Shown: positions 1 through 6,483, numbered from the stretch's first letter. The stretch: DNA of 11,896 nt from JALCOL01 sp022649665 (GCA_030372335.1 JAUDCW010000030.1), one strand, 5' to 3'. Made by a program: numbers and translations. The notes: generated by a model from the sequence alone, not told the origin.

Positions 1-219
1 CTTCTCATAAACGTTATAAAAAGGGTTTCTGAAAATATAAAATCGTTAAGAAAAGAAAAAAAATATTCTCAAGAAGAATTGGCAGAATTGTCAGGACTTC
101 ATAGAACCTATATTAGTCAAATAGAACGCGGGGTAAAAAATCCTACAATCAAAAATTTGGAAAAAATAGCCTGTGCTCTGGATATTGATATTATTGAATT
201 TTTTAAAAAAGAAGGATGA
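1..219 (+). CDS. XRE-family helix-turn-helix regulator, 5' end cut by window edge (probable R-M controller protein)
   Basis: The frame is open from base 1 to a TGA at 217-219 and gives 72 residues without a clear start, so a few N-terminal codons probably lie outside the window. The visible protein is a single lambda-repressor-like HTH domain: SQEELAELSGL, then HRTYISQIERG (recognition helix and following turn), then NPTIKNLEKIACAL and a short tail ending IEFFKKEG. This is the size and layout of the small controller (C) proteins that set expression of type II restriction-modification operons by binding C-boxes upstream of their own gene. The endonuclease start follows after 4 bases, and its ribosome binding site (GAAGGA, 211-216) lies inside the last codons here, so the two are translationally linked. 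The HTH call is secure. The controller role is inferred from position, and the C-boxes would lie left of the window. Confidence 0.85.
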   Translation, partial: LLINVIKRVSENIKSLRKEKKYSQEELAELSGLHRTYISQIERGVKNPTIKNLEKIACALDIDIIEFFKKEG

Positions 220-223
220 AAAA

Positions 224-1141
224 ATGGAAAGAAAATTAAATAGAAATATCGTTATTGATCGTACAAGAAAGCTACATTCAAAGGCTTCCGAAGAGTATGT
301 TTCGGTCAAATTTATTTATCCAAATTCAACTTGGGAGGGGTGGGTGCCTGTAGTATATAGAAGAACTGGTTTGGATTTACACACCATAGAAGAAGTAAAT
401 CAATATTTGGATGATGTTTATATTCAGATGAATCCAAGTAACTACGACTTGTGGCTCAAGGAGCAGATTACTTATTGGGATACAGAAAAGCCAAAAGCAA
501 AAGTAACTCGGCCTTTCTTTGATATTCTCGCAGAAGGTGGATGGAAGTGTCGGCAATGTCAGTTACCCAGTAATCCTAACTTTGCAAGGAGAATTCAGGA
601 TCTAAAGGAAGACGGTTATACGATTGCAACTGATACAAATCGATATTGTAATACTTGCCAAAAAAATACCACTCAGCTTTTATTATTGCCAATTAAAAGA
701 GGTGGTATGAAAGGAAACGGATATGAGACATGGTCACCTACCTTACGTAAAAGAATTTTAAAAGTTCTGGGAAACAGAGACGCGTTCGAAGCAAAGGTTT
801 CTCAGCACTTGTTACCTGACCATAAGTTTTCAGAAATTCGTTGGGATGAAAATACTAAGGTTGAAAACCCTAATGATATGAGTGATGATGAAATTAGAGC
901 TAAGTTTCAGCTGCTGAGTAATCAAAGAAATCAACAAAAGCGTGAAGTTTGTAGAGAATGTTTTCAAACAGGAAAACGAGGTAGTATTTTTGGTATAAAC
1001 TTTTTTTATCATGGAAATAAAGATTGGGATAGTAGTATTCCAATTAAAGGTCGAGCAGCAGAACAAGGATGTATTGGGTGTCCTTGGTATGACATTGATC
1101 GGTGGAGGCTTGAGGCACAAGAACAGTTGTTAAAAGAATGA
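224..1141 (+). CDS. Putative type II restriction endonuclease, HNH (beta-beta-alpha-metal) type with two cysteine-pair sets
   Basis: This 305-residue protein probably cleaves unmethylated DNA at the site protected by the neighbouring methyltransferase. I start it at ATG 224 because GAAGGA lies 7 bases upstream; the open frame continues to 173 but has no ribosome binding site there. Visible parts: an N-terminal region (1-105) I do not recognise; a first Cys4 set, C109-x2-C112 and C142-x2-C145, bracketing a winged-helix-like stretch (NFARRIQDLKEDGYTIAT); an HNH-like core with D199-H200 in DHKFSEIRW, then FQLLSNQRNQQKR (N233 or N236 as the middle residue); and a second Cys4 set, C243-x2-C246 and C283-x2-C286, ending WYDIDRWR. 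Paired cysteines around an HNH core are usual structural zinc ligands in this superfamily. Controller, endonuclease and methyltransferase order supports the role. The recognition site cannot be read from sequence. Alternative: a zinc-binding accessory protein of the methyltransferase. Confidence 0.75.
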   Translation: MERKLNRNIVIDRTRKLHSKASEEYVSVKFIYPNSTWEGWVPVVYRRTGLDLHTIEEVNQYLDDVYIQMNPSNYDLWLKEQITYWDTEKPKAKVTRPFFDILAEGGWKCRQCQLPSNPNFARRIQDLKEDGYTIATDTNRYCNTCQKNTTQLLLLPIKRGGMKGNGYETWSPTLRKRILKVLGNRDAFEAKVSQHLLPDHKFSEIRWDENTKVENPNDMSDDEIRAKFQLLSNQRNQQKREVCRECFQTGKRGSIFGINFFYHGNKDWDSSIPIKGRAAEQGCIGCPWYDIDRWRLEAQEQLLKE

Positions 1142-1145
1142 ATTA

Positions 1146-1172
1146 TTGATTTAAGAGTATCTTTATTATAAA
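1146..1172 (+). promoter_or_regulatory. Possible internal promoter for the methyltransferase
   Basis: The 58-base gap between endonuclease and methyltransferase contains TTGATT (1146-1151) and TATAAA (1167-1172), separated by 15 bases, which is shorter than ideal. An independent methyltransferase promoter would make biological sense, since methylation must precede cleavage when the cassette enters a new host. The evidence is only two short AT-rich motifs, so this is weak. Confidence 0.25.
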
Positions 1173-1185
1173 ATAAACACATTCT

Positions 1186-1202
1186 AAAGGAGGGATAATT
1201 TG
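1186..1202 (+). promoter_or_regulatory. Strong ribosome binding site that fixes a TTG start
   Basis: AAAGGAGGG (1186-1194) lies 5 bases before TTG at 1200-1202. It decides the start of the methyltransferase: SICSGIE (motif I) begins eight residues later, as usual, and there is no upstream ATG in frame. A near-perfect Shine-Dalgarno with a weak start codon is notable in a gene whose dose matters relative to its endonuclease. Confidence 0.8.
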
Positions 1203-2558
1203 AACAATTTAACTGTTGGGAGTATCTGTTCTGGCATTGAAGCTGCATCTGTTGCATGGGCTCCTTTTGAGGCAAGTTTTAGCTGGTTTTCTGAGATAGC
1301 AGATTTCCCGACCGCTGTTTTAGCTGATAAATACCCTAATATTCCTAATCTAGGAGACATGACAAAAATTCCAAATTTGATTAGAAATGAAAAGATAGCT
1401 GCGCCGGACATACTTTGTGGTGGTACGCCTTGCCAGGCTTTTTCCTTAGCTGGCTGGAAAAAGGGATTAGAAGATGATCGTGGCAATCTAACTCTAAGTT
1501 TTGTTGATATTGTTGAGGCTAATGATGAGATACGTTTAAAAAAAAATAAAGGTCCCGGAATTGTTTTTTGGGAAAACGTTGAGGGTGTTTTAAAAGATAA
1601 AACAAATGCTTTCGGAAGCTTTGTCTCATCTTTAGCTGGGCTGAATGAATCAATTGATATGAAAAAATGGCCAAATGCTGGATTATTGAGAGGTCCAAAG
1701 AGAAATGTCGCTTGGCGAGTGCTAGATGCTAAGTATTTCGGATTACCTCAGCAGCGACGAAGAATCTATGTGATTGCTGGAGGCAAAGAATTTCATCCTG
1801 AAAAAATTTTATTTGAATTACAGACAAGAGAAATGAAAGAGTTTAACAAGTATCCGCTGATGTTTGACAAGAATAATGTCCACTATGAAGTGTTTCGAGA
1901 ATATACGGACTGTTTATATAGTGCTTATGGCACAAAGTGGAATGGTAATGCTGCTGCATATAACGGATCTTTGTTTGTAGTTCAAAATAATAGAATCAGA
2001 CGTTTATCTCCCCTAGAATGTGAAAGGTTAATGGGTTTTCCTGATAATTATACAAATATTGAGAATGCTAAGAGAACTCCACGTTATCAAGCAATTGGAA
2101 ATTCTTGGGCAGTTCCTGTGATTAAGTGGCTGGGCAATCGAATTTTTAATCCTATTCATCGAAGTGATATAAGCTTAGATACTAAGACGCCTGACCTAAA
2201 AAATGAGCAATTTTGTTTTTGGACATTTGATAAATTGGATTTAGATTATAATTTTACGGAGAAACCGAATACAATTGTTCAATCCAATTTGATAGATATT
2301 ATTGATGAAGATGCACCTGAAGAAATCTATATATCTCCTGTTGGATGTCATGGAATGATTAGAAGAAAAAGTGAACGCAAATTACGGATGAATCCTAGAC
2401 TCGAAGCTGTACTTTTAGAGATTTCTAAAAACATGACTTCTGAAGAAATAGAAAAAGTATCTAGAAAGCAAAAACGTGGAAGGTTTAGTAAATCAGAGGT
2501 TGTAGTTTCTTCGATTAAGTCAAATCATTCCCAAAATAAACAATTATCATTATTTTAA
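1200..2558 (+). CDS. DNA (cytosine-5-)-methyltransferase of a type II restriction-modification system
   Basis: This 452-residue enzyme transfers a methyl group from S-adenosylmethionine to C5 of cytosine in the recognition site of the adjacent endonuclease. The motif order is complete: motif I SICSGIE (8-14), motif IV GGTPCQAFS with catalytic C78, motif VI ENVEGV (from E125), motif VIII QQRRRIYVIA (184-193), a target-recognition region of about 70 residues, motif IX RRLSPLECERLMGFPDNY (267-284) and motif X YQAIGNSWAVPV (296-307). About 135 residues follow motif X. They include CHGMIRRKSERK (383-394), which resembles the C-terminal tail of many phage-type cytosine methyltransferases, and end in a basic, serine-rich stretch. 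The start is TTG with a strong ribosome binding site. The gene is last in the operon, with a terminator 40 bases after the stop. Family certain; target sequence unknown. Confidence 0.95.
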   Translation: MNNLTVGSICSGIEAASVAWAPFEASFSWFSEIADFPTAVLADKYPNIPNLGDMTKIPNLIRNEKIAAPDILCGGTPCQAFSLAGWKKGLEDDRGNLTLSFVDIVEANDEIRLKKNKGPGIVFWENVEGVLKDKTNAFGSFVSSLAGLNESIDMKKWPNAGLLRGPKRNVAWRVLDAKYFGLPQQRRRIYVIAGGKEFHPEKILFELQTREMKEFNKYPLMFDKNNVHYEVFREYTDCLYSAYGTKWNGNAAAYNGSLFVVQNNRIRRLSPLECERLMGFPDNYTNIENAKRTPRYQAIGNSWAVPVIKWLGNRIFNPIHRSDISLDTKTPDLKNEQFCFWTFDKLDLDYNFTEKPNTIVQSNLIDIIDEDAPEEIYISPVGCHGMIRRKSERKLRMNPRLEAVLLEISKNMTSEEIEKVSRKQKRGRFSKSEVVVSSIKSNHSQNKQLSLF

Positions 2559-2600
2559 TTAATATATTCGGCTAGTATTTGAATAGATCTAAATTTCTTG

Positions 2601-2633
2601 AAGCAACTTTCTTTCAAAGAGAGTTGCTTTTTT
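2601..2633 (+). terminator. Rho-independent terminator of the R-M operon
   Basis: AAGCAACTTTCTTT (2601-2614) pairs with the stretch up to AGTTGCTT (2622-2629) around a loop of about three bases, with one G-T wobble, and runs into six T. It lies 42 bases after the methyltransferase stop and separates the cassette from the integration genes. Confidence 0.85.
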
Positions 2634-2708
2634 GCATTCTCAATTGTCTTTATTAGTGTAAAGAAAAATGACCTTTGAAAATTGAATACAAAATCTATCA
2701 GTACTTTC

Positions 2709-2840
2709 CATTTGCAGGGAGCATTTCTCAATTCCGCCATGATGAGTAATCGGAGCGACAAATAATTGAGAGAAGAATCGTCAAATTCGAGCCATGATCT
2801 GCAAATGCAATAATGATACTTCCGTAATCAAATTGGCTCG
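2709..2840. repeat. Nested inverted repeats in the gene-free stretch before the integration module
   Basis: The 414 bases between methyltransferase and DUF3173 gene hold no convincing gene but are structured. CATTTGCAG (2709-2717) pairs perfectly with CTGCAAATG (2799-2807). Inside it TCTCAATT (2726-2733) pairs perfectly with AATTGAGA (2764-2771). A third pair, CGAGCCA (2788-2794) and TGGCTCG (2834-2840), overlaps the outer arm. GCCATGAT occurs twice in direct orientation (2736-2743, 2791-2798). Possible roles are integrase or accessory-factor binding sites, a transfer or replication origin, or a leader RNA. None can be chosen from sequence. Confidence 0.5.
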
Positions 2841-2876
2841 CCATCACTGGGGAGAGGTGGAAATCCTATGTGCTTT

Positions 2877-2918
2877 TTGACATGAGCAGCTGGTAGATAA
2901 ATAAATGTTTTTTATAAT
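2877..2918 (+). promoter_or_regulatory. Probable promoter(s) of the DUF3173-integrase operon
   Basis: A consensus -35 TTGACA lies at 2877-2882. Seventeen bases later is AATAAA (2900-2905), a 4/6 match to a -10 box. A perfect TATAAT lies at 2913-2918 but has only a poor -35 (CTGGTA) at proper spacing. One or both elements would start transcription 40-65 bases before the ATG at 2973. Confidence 0.5.
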
Positions 2919-2972
2919 TTGTAACTTATGTTTTTTCGTGAGGCGCTGACGTAGGAAAGAGAAGGCGGTAGA

Positions 2973-3164
2973 ATGAAGACAGCCACTCGGCAAGATATTA
3001 TCAAGTTGGGATTTTCACGGTATTACGCTGACAAGATCTTCAGGGAATGCAAAGCTCTTTTGGTCACTAATGGGTATTCTTTTTATCGCAATAGCAAGAT
3101 TAAAAGGATACCCGTGAGTGTCATTGAAGAGGTCTTACACATTTCTTGGGAGGATGAATACTGA
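2973..3164 (+). CDS. DUF3173 family protein, probable integration/excision accessory factor
   Basis: This basic 63-residue protein fits the DUF3173 family: a short N-terminal helix (TRQDIIKLGFSRYYADKIFRE), a middle segment with NGYSFYRN, and a C-terminal segment IPVSVIEEVL. Small proteins of this family are regularly encoded directly upstream of tyrosine integrases in conjugative and mobilisable elements of streptococci and enterococci. A DNA-binding, excisionase-like role is assumed from that position rather than shown. Its TGA overlaps the integrase ATG by one base (TGATG, 3162-3166), so the two are translationally coupled. The ribosome binding site is modest (GAAGGCGG, 2961-2968). Family recognition is fairly confident; function is inferred. 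Confidence 0.75.
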   Translation: MKTATRQDIIKLGFSRYYADKIFRECKALLVTNGYSFYRNSKIKRIPVSVIEEVLHISWEDEY

Positions 3165-4312
3165 TGAGAAGAGTTGCAAATGTGTACAAAGACGAGAAGA
3201 GAGGAACGTGGTATTTTTCATTAACTTTGGGTTATGATCGTTTCGGAAAGAGAATCCAACCCACTAGAAGAGGATTTAAATCGCAAAAAGAAGCAAAAGA
3301 TGCGATGGAGGAATTAAAAAAGAACTATTCTGATTCTCAAGAAATTTATTTACAAGGGATTACTTTTCGTGAATTTTATAAGAAGTATTTTTTTCCATGG
3401 TATAAACTTGGAACGATTGAGAAAACCTACGTAAAAACCGATAAGACTTTAAAGCGTGCTTTAGCTTATTTTGGAAACATGCAAATGGAAAAAATTAGAC
3501 CGATTCATATCCAAGAGTTTCAACAATTTCTTGTTCAAGAATGTTCTGTCACGAATAAAGAAGGAAAAATACGTCCACTTTCGAACAATTATATTAAACA
3601 GATTTTTAATAAGTTACGGATTATTTTTAAACGTGCGGTGGTTTTGGAAGTCATTGATGAGAATCCTGTAGACACTATTGGGAAAATCAGAACCCAGCGA
3701 TCGGTTGTGGCTTTTTGGACTGTTGATGAATTTAAGAAAGTATACAATTGTTCTTATCGCTGTGACTTCCAAGAAGCCTTTTATAAACGTATGATGCGCT
3801 TTTTATTTGTGACAGGACTTAGAAGTGAAGAAATTTTTGCGCTACAGTGGCCAGATATTGATTTTCGTAAAGGAACTTGTAGTGTGAATAAGTCACTCTA
3901 TATCCGAACAAGAACGGATTATGATTTCTCAGATACTAAAAATACTTCAAGTATCCGAACGATTACCCTAGACAAGCAAACGATAGAAGACTTAAGGGAA
4001 TGGAAAGAATCTCAAAAAACGATTGGGGATGACTTGGGTTTTATTTTTACCTTTGATGGTTTACCGCCATCTCCAAAGACATTCTTGGGTCGTATTAAGA
4101 AATTAGCTGAAGTAGCTGGTGTCAAACCGATTCACTTACATGGATTACGTCATTCTCATGTGGCATTCTTGATTGAACATAATAATAATATCTATGCTGT
4201 TTCAAAGCGTTTGGGACATTCTTCTGTTAAGACAACTTTAGATAAGTATGGGCATCTTTATCCCGATACCAATCAAACTTTAGCAGATGAATTTACCAAA
4301 TTTGAAGTGTAA
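3164..4312 (+). CDS. int: Tyrosine-type site-specific recombinase (integrase) of the mobile element
   Basis: This 382-residue integrase breaks and rejoins DNA at the element ends and at the chromosomal target through a covalent tyrosine-DNA link. The N-terminal part (about 1-60: GTWYFSLTLGYDRFGKR, then GFKSQKEAK) looks like an AP2-type arm-binding domain. Residues 65-165 are the SAM-like core-binding domain. The catalytic domain carries all expected residues: R220 (TGLRSEE), K259 (DTKN), H326 and R329 (HLHGLRHSH), H352 (LGHSS) and nucleophile Y362 (LDKYGHL). Length and layout match integrases of Tn916-like and related integrative elements. It is coupled to the DUF3173 gene. Its 3' end faces a gene-free stretch, where the attachment site normally lies. 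It appears intact, so the element may still excise if its left end is also intact. Confidence 0.95.
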   Translation: MRRVANVYKDEKRGTWYFSLTLGYDRFGKRIQPTRRGFKSQKEAKDAMEELKKNYSDSQEIYLQGITFREFYKKYFFPWYKLGTIEKTYVKTDKTLKRALAYFGNMQMEKIRPIHIQEFQQFLVQECSVTNKEGKIRPLSNNYIKQIFNKLRIIFKRAVVLEVIDENPVDTIGKIRTQRSVVAFWTVDEFKKVYNCSYRCDFQEAFYKRMMRFLFVTGLRSEEIFALQWPDIDFRKGTCSVNKSLYIRTRTDYDFSDTKNTSSIRTITLDKQTIEDLREWKESQKTIGDDLGFIFTFDGLPPSPKTFLGRIKKLAEVAGVKPIHLHGLRHSHVAFLIEHNNNIYAVSKRLGHSSVKTTLDKYGHLYPDTNQTLADEFTKFEV

Positions 4313-4452
4313 TTTTTTTTGCGATTTACTGCTGTCAAATTACTGTCACGAGCCATTTTTAGCCGATTTTTGAATTTTCGATGTTGATATACCGGGCTTT
4401 AGCGGCTAGTTGTCGGAATCGAAGATGGACGAAGATGAAAAGTAGTTGTATC
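4313..4452. other. Probable right end of the mobile element (attachment region)
   Basis: This gene-free stretch directly follows the integrase, the usual place for one attachment site. It begins with the near-repeat CTGTCAAAT / CTGTCAC (about 4332-4350), a possible arm-type site. Just before the terminator, after a TAG at 4408-4410, a short frame reads LSESKMDEDEK and stops with TAG (4441-4443). This could be the 3' tail of a host gene kept at the junction, but 11 codons prove nothing. The second attachment copy lies outside the window, so the core cannot be defined. Confidence 0.45.
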
Positions 4453-4487
4453 AAGGGGCCTGGCTTTCGAGCCAGGCCTCTTTTTTT
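4453..4487 (+). terminator. Strong rho-independent terminator with TTCG loop
   Basis: GGCCTGGCT (4457-4465) and AGCCAGGCC (4470-4478) form a perfect stem closed by a stable TTCG tetraloop, extended by outer pairs to 4453 and 4482, with T at 4481-4487. It sits 140 bases after the integrase stop and could end integrase transcription or belong to a host gene on the left of the empty site. Confidence 0.9.
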
Positions 4488-4492
4488 CGTTT

Positions 4493-4532
4493 TTCCCCCA
4501 TTCTTCCCCCATTTTTTTCATTGTGGGAAGAA
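4493..4532. repeat. Tandem TTCCCCCATT repeat overlapping an inverted repeat
   Basis: TTCCCCCATT occurs at 4493-4502 and 4504-4513, 11 bases apart. The second copy overlaps TTCTTCCC (4501-4508), which pairs perfectly with GGGAAGAA (4525-4532). The cluster lies just past the 3' end of the decayed integrase, where arm-type binding sites for that enzyme would be expected, so it may be a leftover of its attachment site. Confidence 0.5.
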
Positions 4533-4536
4533 TTAT

Positions 4537-4754
4537 TTATATTTGATTGTTTTTTAACATGCGTTCGAAGATCTCGACAGACTCTTCTCTCATCTTTTTT
4601 GTAACATGCACGTAGGTATCCATGGTTGTAGATAATCGGGAATGGCCGAGTCTGGTTTGGATCTCTTTTGGCTTTGCACCATTTCCAGCAACATGGTTGC
4701 ATAAGTATGGCGAAAAGATGGAACATGTTTAGCATAATGAACTTTCGGAAGATT
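4537..4754 (-). pseudogene. C-terminal remnant of a second tyrosine integrase, frameshifted
   Basis: Reading leftward, one frame gives NLPKVHYAKHVPSFRHTYATMLLE. After a shift of one base near 4682 it continues GAKPKEIQTRLGHSRLSTT and MDTYVHVTKKM, ending MLKNNQI with a stop at 4537-4539. These are the last conserved blocks of a tyrosine recombinase: an HxxR-like box (with extra residues before FRHT), LGHS, and the catalytic tyrosine in DTY. The bases GAAATGGTGCA read as an original E-N-G-A that lost one A. Upstream, an in-frame stop (4755-4757) ends the homology, so the N-terminal three quarters are missing. It points opposite to the intact integrase and ends on the same junction, so it is probably a relic of an earlier element at this site. 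Confidence 0.8.
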
Positions 4755-4826
4755 TTAAAAAGGAAAAAGTTGCGCTTTTTGTTAAAAGCGGCTATTCCAA
4801 TGATTTCGCTTCTTTCGGATGATCGC

Positions 4827-4868
4827 AAAAAAAAGAACAGCATGAGTATTCAGATACTTCTGCTGTTC
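4827..4868 (-). terminator. Minus-strand terminator
   Basis: GAACAGCA (4835-4842) and TGCTGTTC (4861-4868) pair perfectly. AGTAT and ATACT inside extend the stem after a small mismatch. On the minus strand the hairpin runs into eight T (A at 4827-4834), giving a strong terminator for transcripts coming from the right. Confidence 0.85.
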
Positions 4869-5042
4869 ATAATCGCTGTATTTATTATAGATATATCTGG
4901 GCGAGATAGCCTCACCTAAGCAGCTAGATCGCTAGCAATAGATTTTCTTGCAAAGTTGCATACCATTTATAAATAAAGAACGAGGTTAGGGCCTGCTTAT
5001 AAAATTGTTTAGCACTTTCCCTATTTGATCGCATGTCTGTAT
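4827..5042 (-). ncRNA. Candidate structured small RNA, about 215 nt, family unknown
   Basis: No credible gene lies between the exporter stop (5171) and the minus-strand terminator at 4827-4868. On the minus strand a perfect -10 TATAAT (5049-5054 in + coordinates) would start RNA near 5042; the -35 at proper spacing (GATACA) is poor. The stretch contains several hairpins: GCTAG/CTAGC with a 4-base loop (4922-4935), GGTGAG/CTCGCC (about 4900-4916) and TGCA-ACTT-TGCA (about 4951-4962). A strong terminator ends it. The length is in the range of 6S RNA, but I could not draw the long rod with central bubble that would show it. It could also be a long 3' UTR of the exporter gene. Confidence 0.4.
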
Positions 5043-5048
5043 CAGCCG

Positions 5049-5054
5049 ATTATA
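5049..5054 (-). promoter_or_regulatory. TATAAT -10 box of the candidate small RNA
   Basis: A perfect TATAAT on the minus strand, about 7 bases before the presumed RNA start. The matching -35 position carries GATACA, a 3/6 match, so promoter strength is uncertain. Confidence 0.4.
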
Positions 5055-5102
5055 AGTTCCAAGGTGTTTTTTGTATCTTGTACAACATCGATTTAGTGAT
5101 AA

Positions 5103-5156
5103 AAATTTTGCACAAAATTTCGGCTAATTTGCCGTTAGAGTCAGAAAAACCTCTAA
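5103..5156 (-). terminator. Three adjacent hairpins after the exporter gene, possible weak terminator
   Basis: Starting 14 bases past the exporter stop on the minus strand are three perfect stem pairs in a row: TTAGAG/CTCTAA (5135-5140, 5151-5156), CGGC/GCCG (5121-5124, 5131-5134) and AAATTTTG/CAAAATTT (5103-5110, 5113-5120). The last is followed by a short T-rich run on the minus strand. The cluster may end or protect the exporter mRNA; none of the three is a textbook terminator. Confidence 0.4.
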
Positions 5157-5170
5157 AACGATTCGCGAAG

Positions 5171-6418
5171 CTAATTCAGCTGCTTTTTCTTATAAATACT
5201 AAACGCTGAAAGCAACCCAAATACAGCGCCGAGCAGAACGAGCAGCAAATAAAAAGTATAGATGTCTGGCAAGTGATTGCTGGCAGATACGCTGGAGAAC
5301 AAAAGACTGCTGATGATCGAAACGATTTTTAGTAATAATGCACTGCTCCCTGAAATCGTTGACAAGATCTCACGCGGAAAGGCGGTCAGTGTCATATGAC
5401 TAAATTTAGGGCTGATCACGCCAACCAATAGGCCAATGGCAAGAAAGGCAACCCCAATGACCAGTGCATTTTGAGTCAAGAAGAAAAGATATAGGGCGAA
5501 CAAGAACAAGTAAATAATAGGGATCAATGTGAATAATTTAATTTTTTTGAAGTAATTTAATAACCAAAGTCCACCCATAATGATCCCTAAGCTGATGATT
5601 CCCTGAAACAAGGCAACACTAAATGAGTAGCTAGCGACGATCATTTTTTTGTGTACGACAAACGTTATGGAAATGATTGGGATCAATAAGTTGAGGATGC
5701 CGTTGATAAAACTAAATTGAACCGCCAAAAAGAAAAACTTTTTTTCAGCGTAGAGTAATTTTACTGAATTAAATAAATGTGAAAGGATCACTGAAAGTTT
5801 AATTGAATCAGTTTTCTTATCAAAGGATCGTTCAAATTCTTTGAGAGAATCTTTCATCGACAAAACCAGCAGCAATGTGATGACAAAAATGCCAACATTG
5901 ATCAAAGAAACGCCGGAATATGAAAGAAAAGAAATAAGAAGGGCACCAAAGAAATTTGCAAGAATCGAAATAAGCTGAAAATTCGCTCCCAGCAGTCCTT
6001 GGGCTTCTTCGATTTGGCCATCTGTCAGAATATAGGGGATGTAGGGGACTAGCAGTGCTCTAAAAAATTTCCCGCAAATATCGGAAAAGAAATTCAGCAA
6101 ACAAATACAATAGAGAAGGATCATCGAGTGATTTAACACCAGAAACGAGATAATCAGGTAAAATAGGATTCTTACTGCGGCAAGTATTTTTAGCGACTGG
6201 TACTTATTTTTGATATTATCTGCTAAAGAGCCGGTGATCGGCGAGAAGATTTCTGGCAAGGTCTCTGATAAAGTAACAATACTTATGGCCAGTGCAGGAT
6301 TCGTCAATGTACTCGCATACGTCATCAAAACAATGAAATAAATCGAGTCTGCGATGTTTGAAGAGGTAAGCACTAAAAAATATCCGCGAAATCTTTTATT
6401 ATTTAATAATAATCTCAT
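5171..6418 (-). CDS. Major facilitator superfamily (MFS) exporter
   Basis: This 415-residue integral membrane protein is built of about twelve hydrophobic segments (for example 12-34, 41-60, 78-96, 98-112, 145-165, 168-187, 228-252, 262-288, 295-314, 317-336, 355-376, 386-408). Residues 62-76 (TGSLADNIKNKYQSL) sit between segments 2 and 3 and match the MFS motif A pattern GxxaDxxxxK. A charged loop (188-225) separates the halves. The N-terminal layout resembles the drug/siderophore exporter branch of MFS (macrolide-efflux and EntS-like), but the substrate cannot be read. Start: ATG 6416-6418 with GGAGG 5 bases upstream. It stands alone, with a promoter whose -10 box lies inside a Fur/PerR-like palindrome, so metal- or peroxide-dependent control is likely. 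Export of a metal chelate, haem-like compound or toxic molecule would fit, as inference. Confidence 0.85.
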   Translation of the reverse strand: MRLLLNNKRFRGYFLVLTSSNIADSIYFIVLMTYASTLTNPALAISIVTLSETLPEIFSPITGSLADNIKNKYQSLKILAAVRILFYLIISFLVLNHSMILLYCICLLNFFSDICGKFFRALLVPYIPYILTDGQIEEAQGLLGANFQLISILANFFGALLISFLSYSGVSLINVGIFVITLLLVLSMKDSLKEFERSFDKKTDSIKLSVILSHLFNSVKLLYAEKKFFFLAVQFSFINGILNLLIPIISITFVVHKKMIVASYSFSVALFQGIISLGIIMGGLWLLNYFKKIKLFTLIPIIYLFLFALYLFFLTQNALVIGVAFLAIGLLVGVISPKFSHMTLTAFPREILSTISGSSALLLKIVSIISSLLFSSVSASNHLPDIYTFYLLLVLLGAVFGLLSAFSIYKKKQLN

Positions 6419-6454
6419 GAGTTCCTCCAGTGATTTGAAATAACAAGATATTTG

Positions 6455-6483
6455 AATTATGTTAGAATCATTCTAACATAATT
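6455..6483. promoter_or_regulatory. Perfect palindrome with Fur/PerR-type 7-1-7 core (operator)
   Basis: AATTATGTTAGAA (6455-6467) and TTCTAACATAATT (6471-6483) are exact inverse complements around TCA. The core TTAGAAT-C-ATTCTAA has the 7-1-7 form of boxes bound by Fur-family repressors; it differs from the Bacillus PerR consensus TTATAAT-N-ATTATAA at one symmetric position per half. It covers the -10 box of the exporter promoter, so a bound repressor would block transcription. Other dimeric repressors (MarR, TetR) could also use such a palindrome. Confidence 0.7.

Noticed and set aside
2555..2761. 68-codon minus-strand open frame after the methyltransferase
   Set aside because: It passes through the R-M terminator hairpin and has no convincing start signal.
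4380..4440. TTCGATTCC-like stretch on the minus strand recalling a tRNA T-arm
   Set aside because: The flanking bases do not form the 5-bp T stem and no acceptor or anticodon arm can be drawn.
4451..4843. 130-codon minus-strand open frame in the junction
   Set aside because: It is the wrong frame through the decayed integrase and runs into the terminator at its 3' end; no ribosome binding site or family features.
4668..4919. 83-codon + strand open frame
   Set aside because: Opposite strand to the integrase remnant and through the minus-strand terminator hairpin; composition is random.
5135..5159. GTTTTAGAG on the minus strand, like the start of type II CRISPR repeats
   Set aside because: Only one copy, no spacer pattern and no cas gene; it is one arm of a simple TTAGAG/CTCTAA hairpin.
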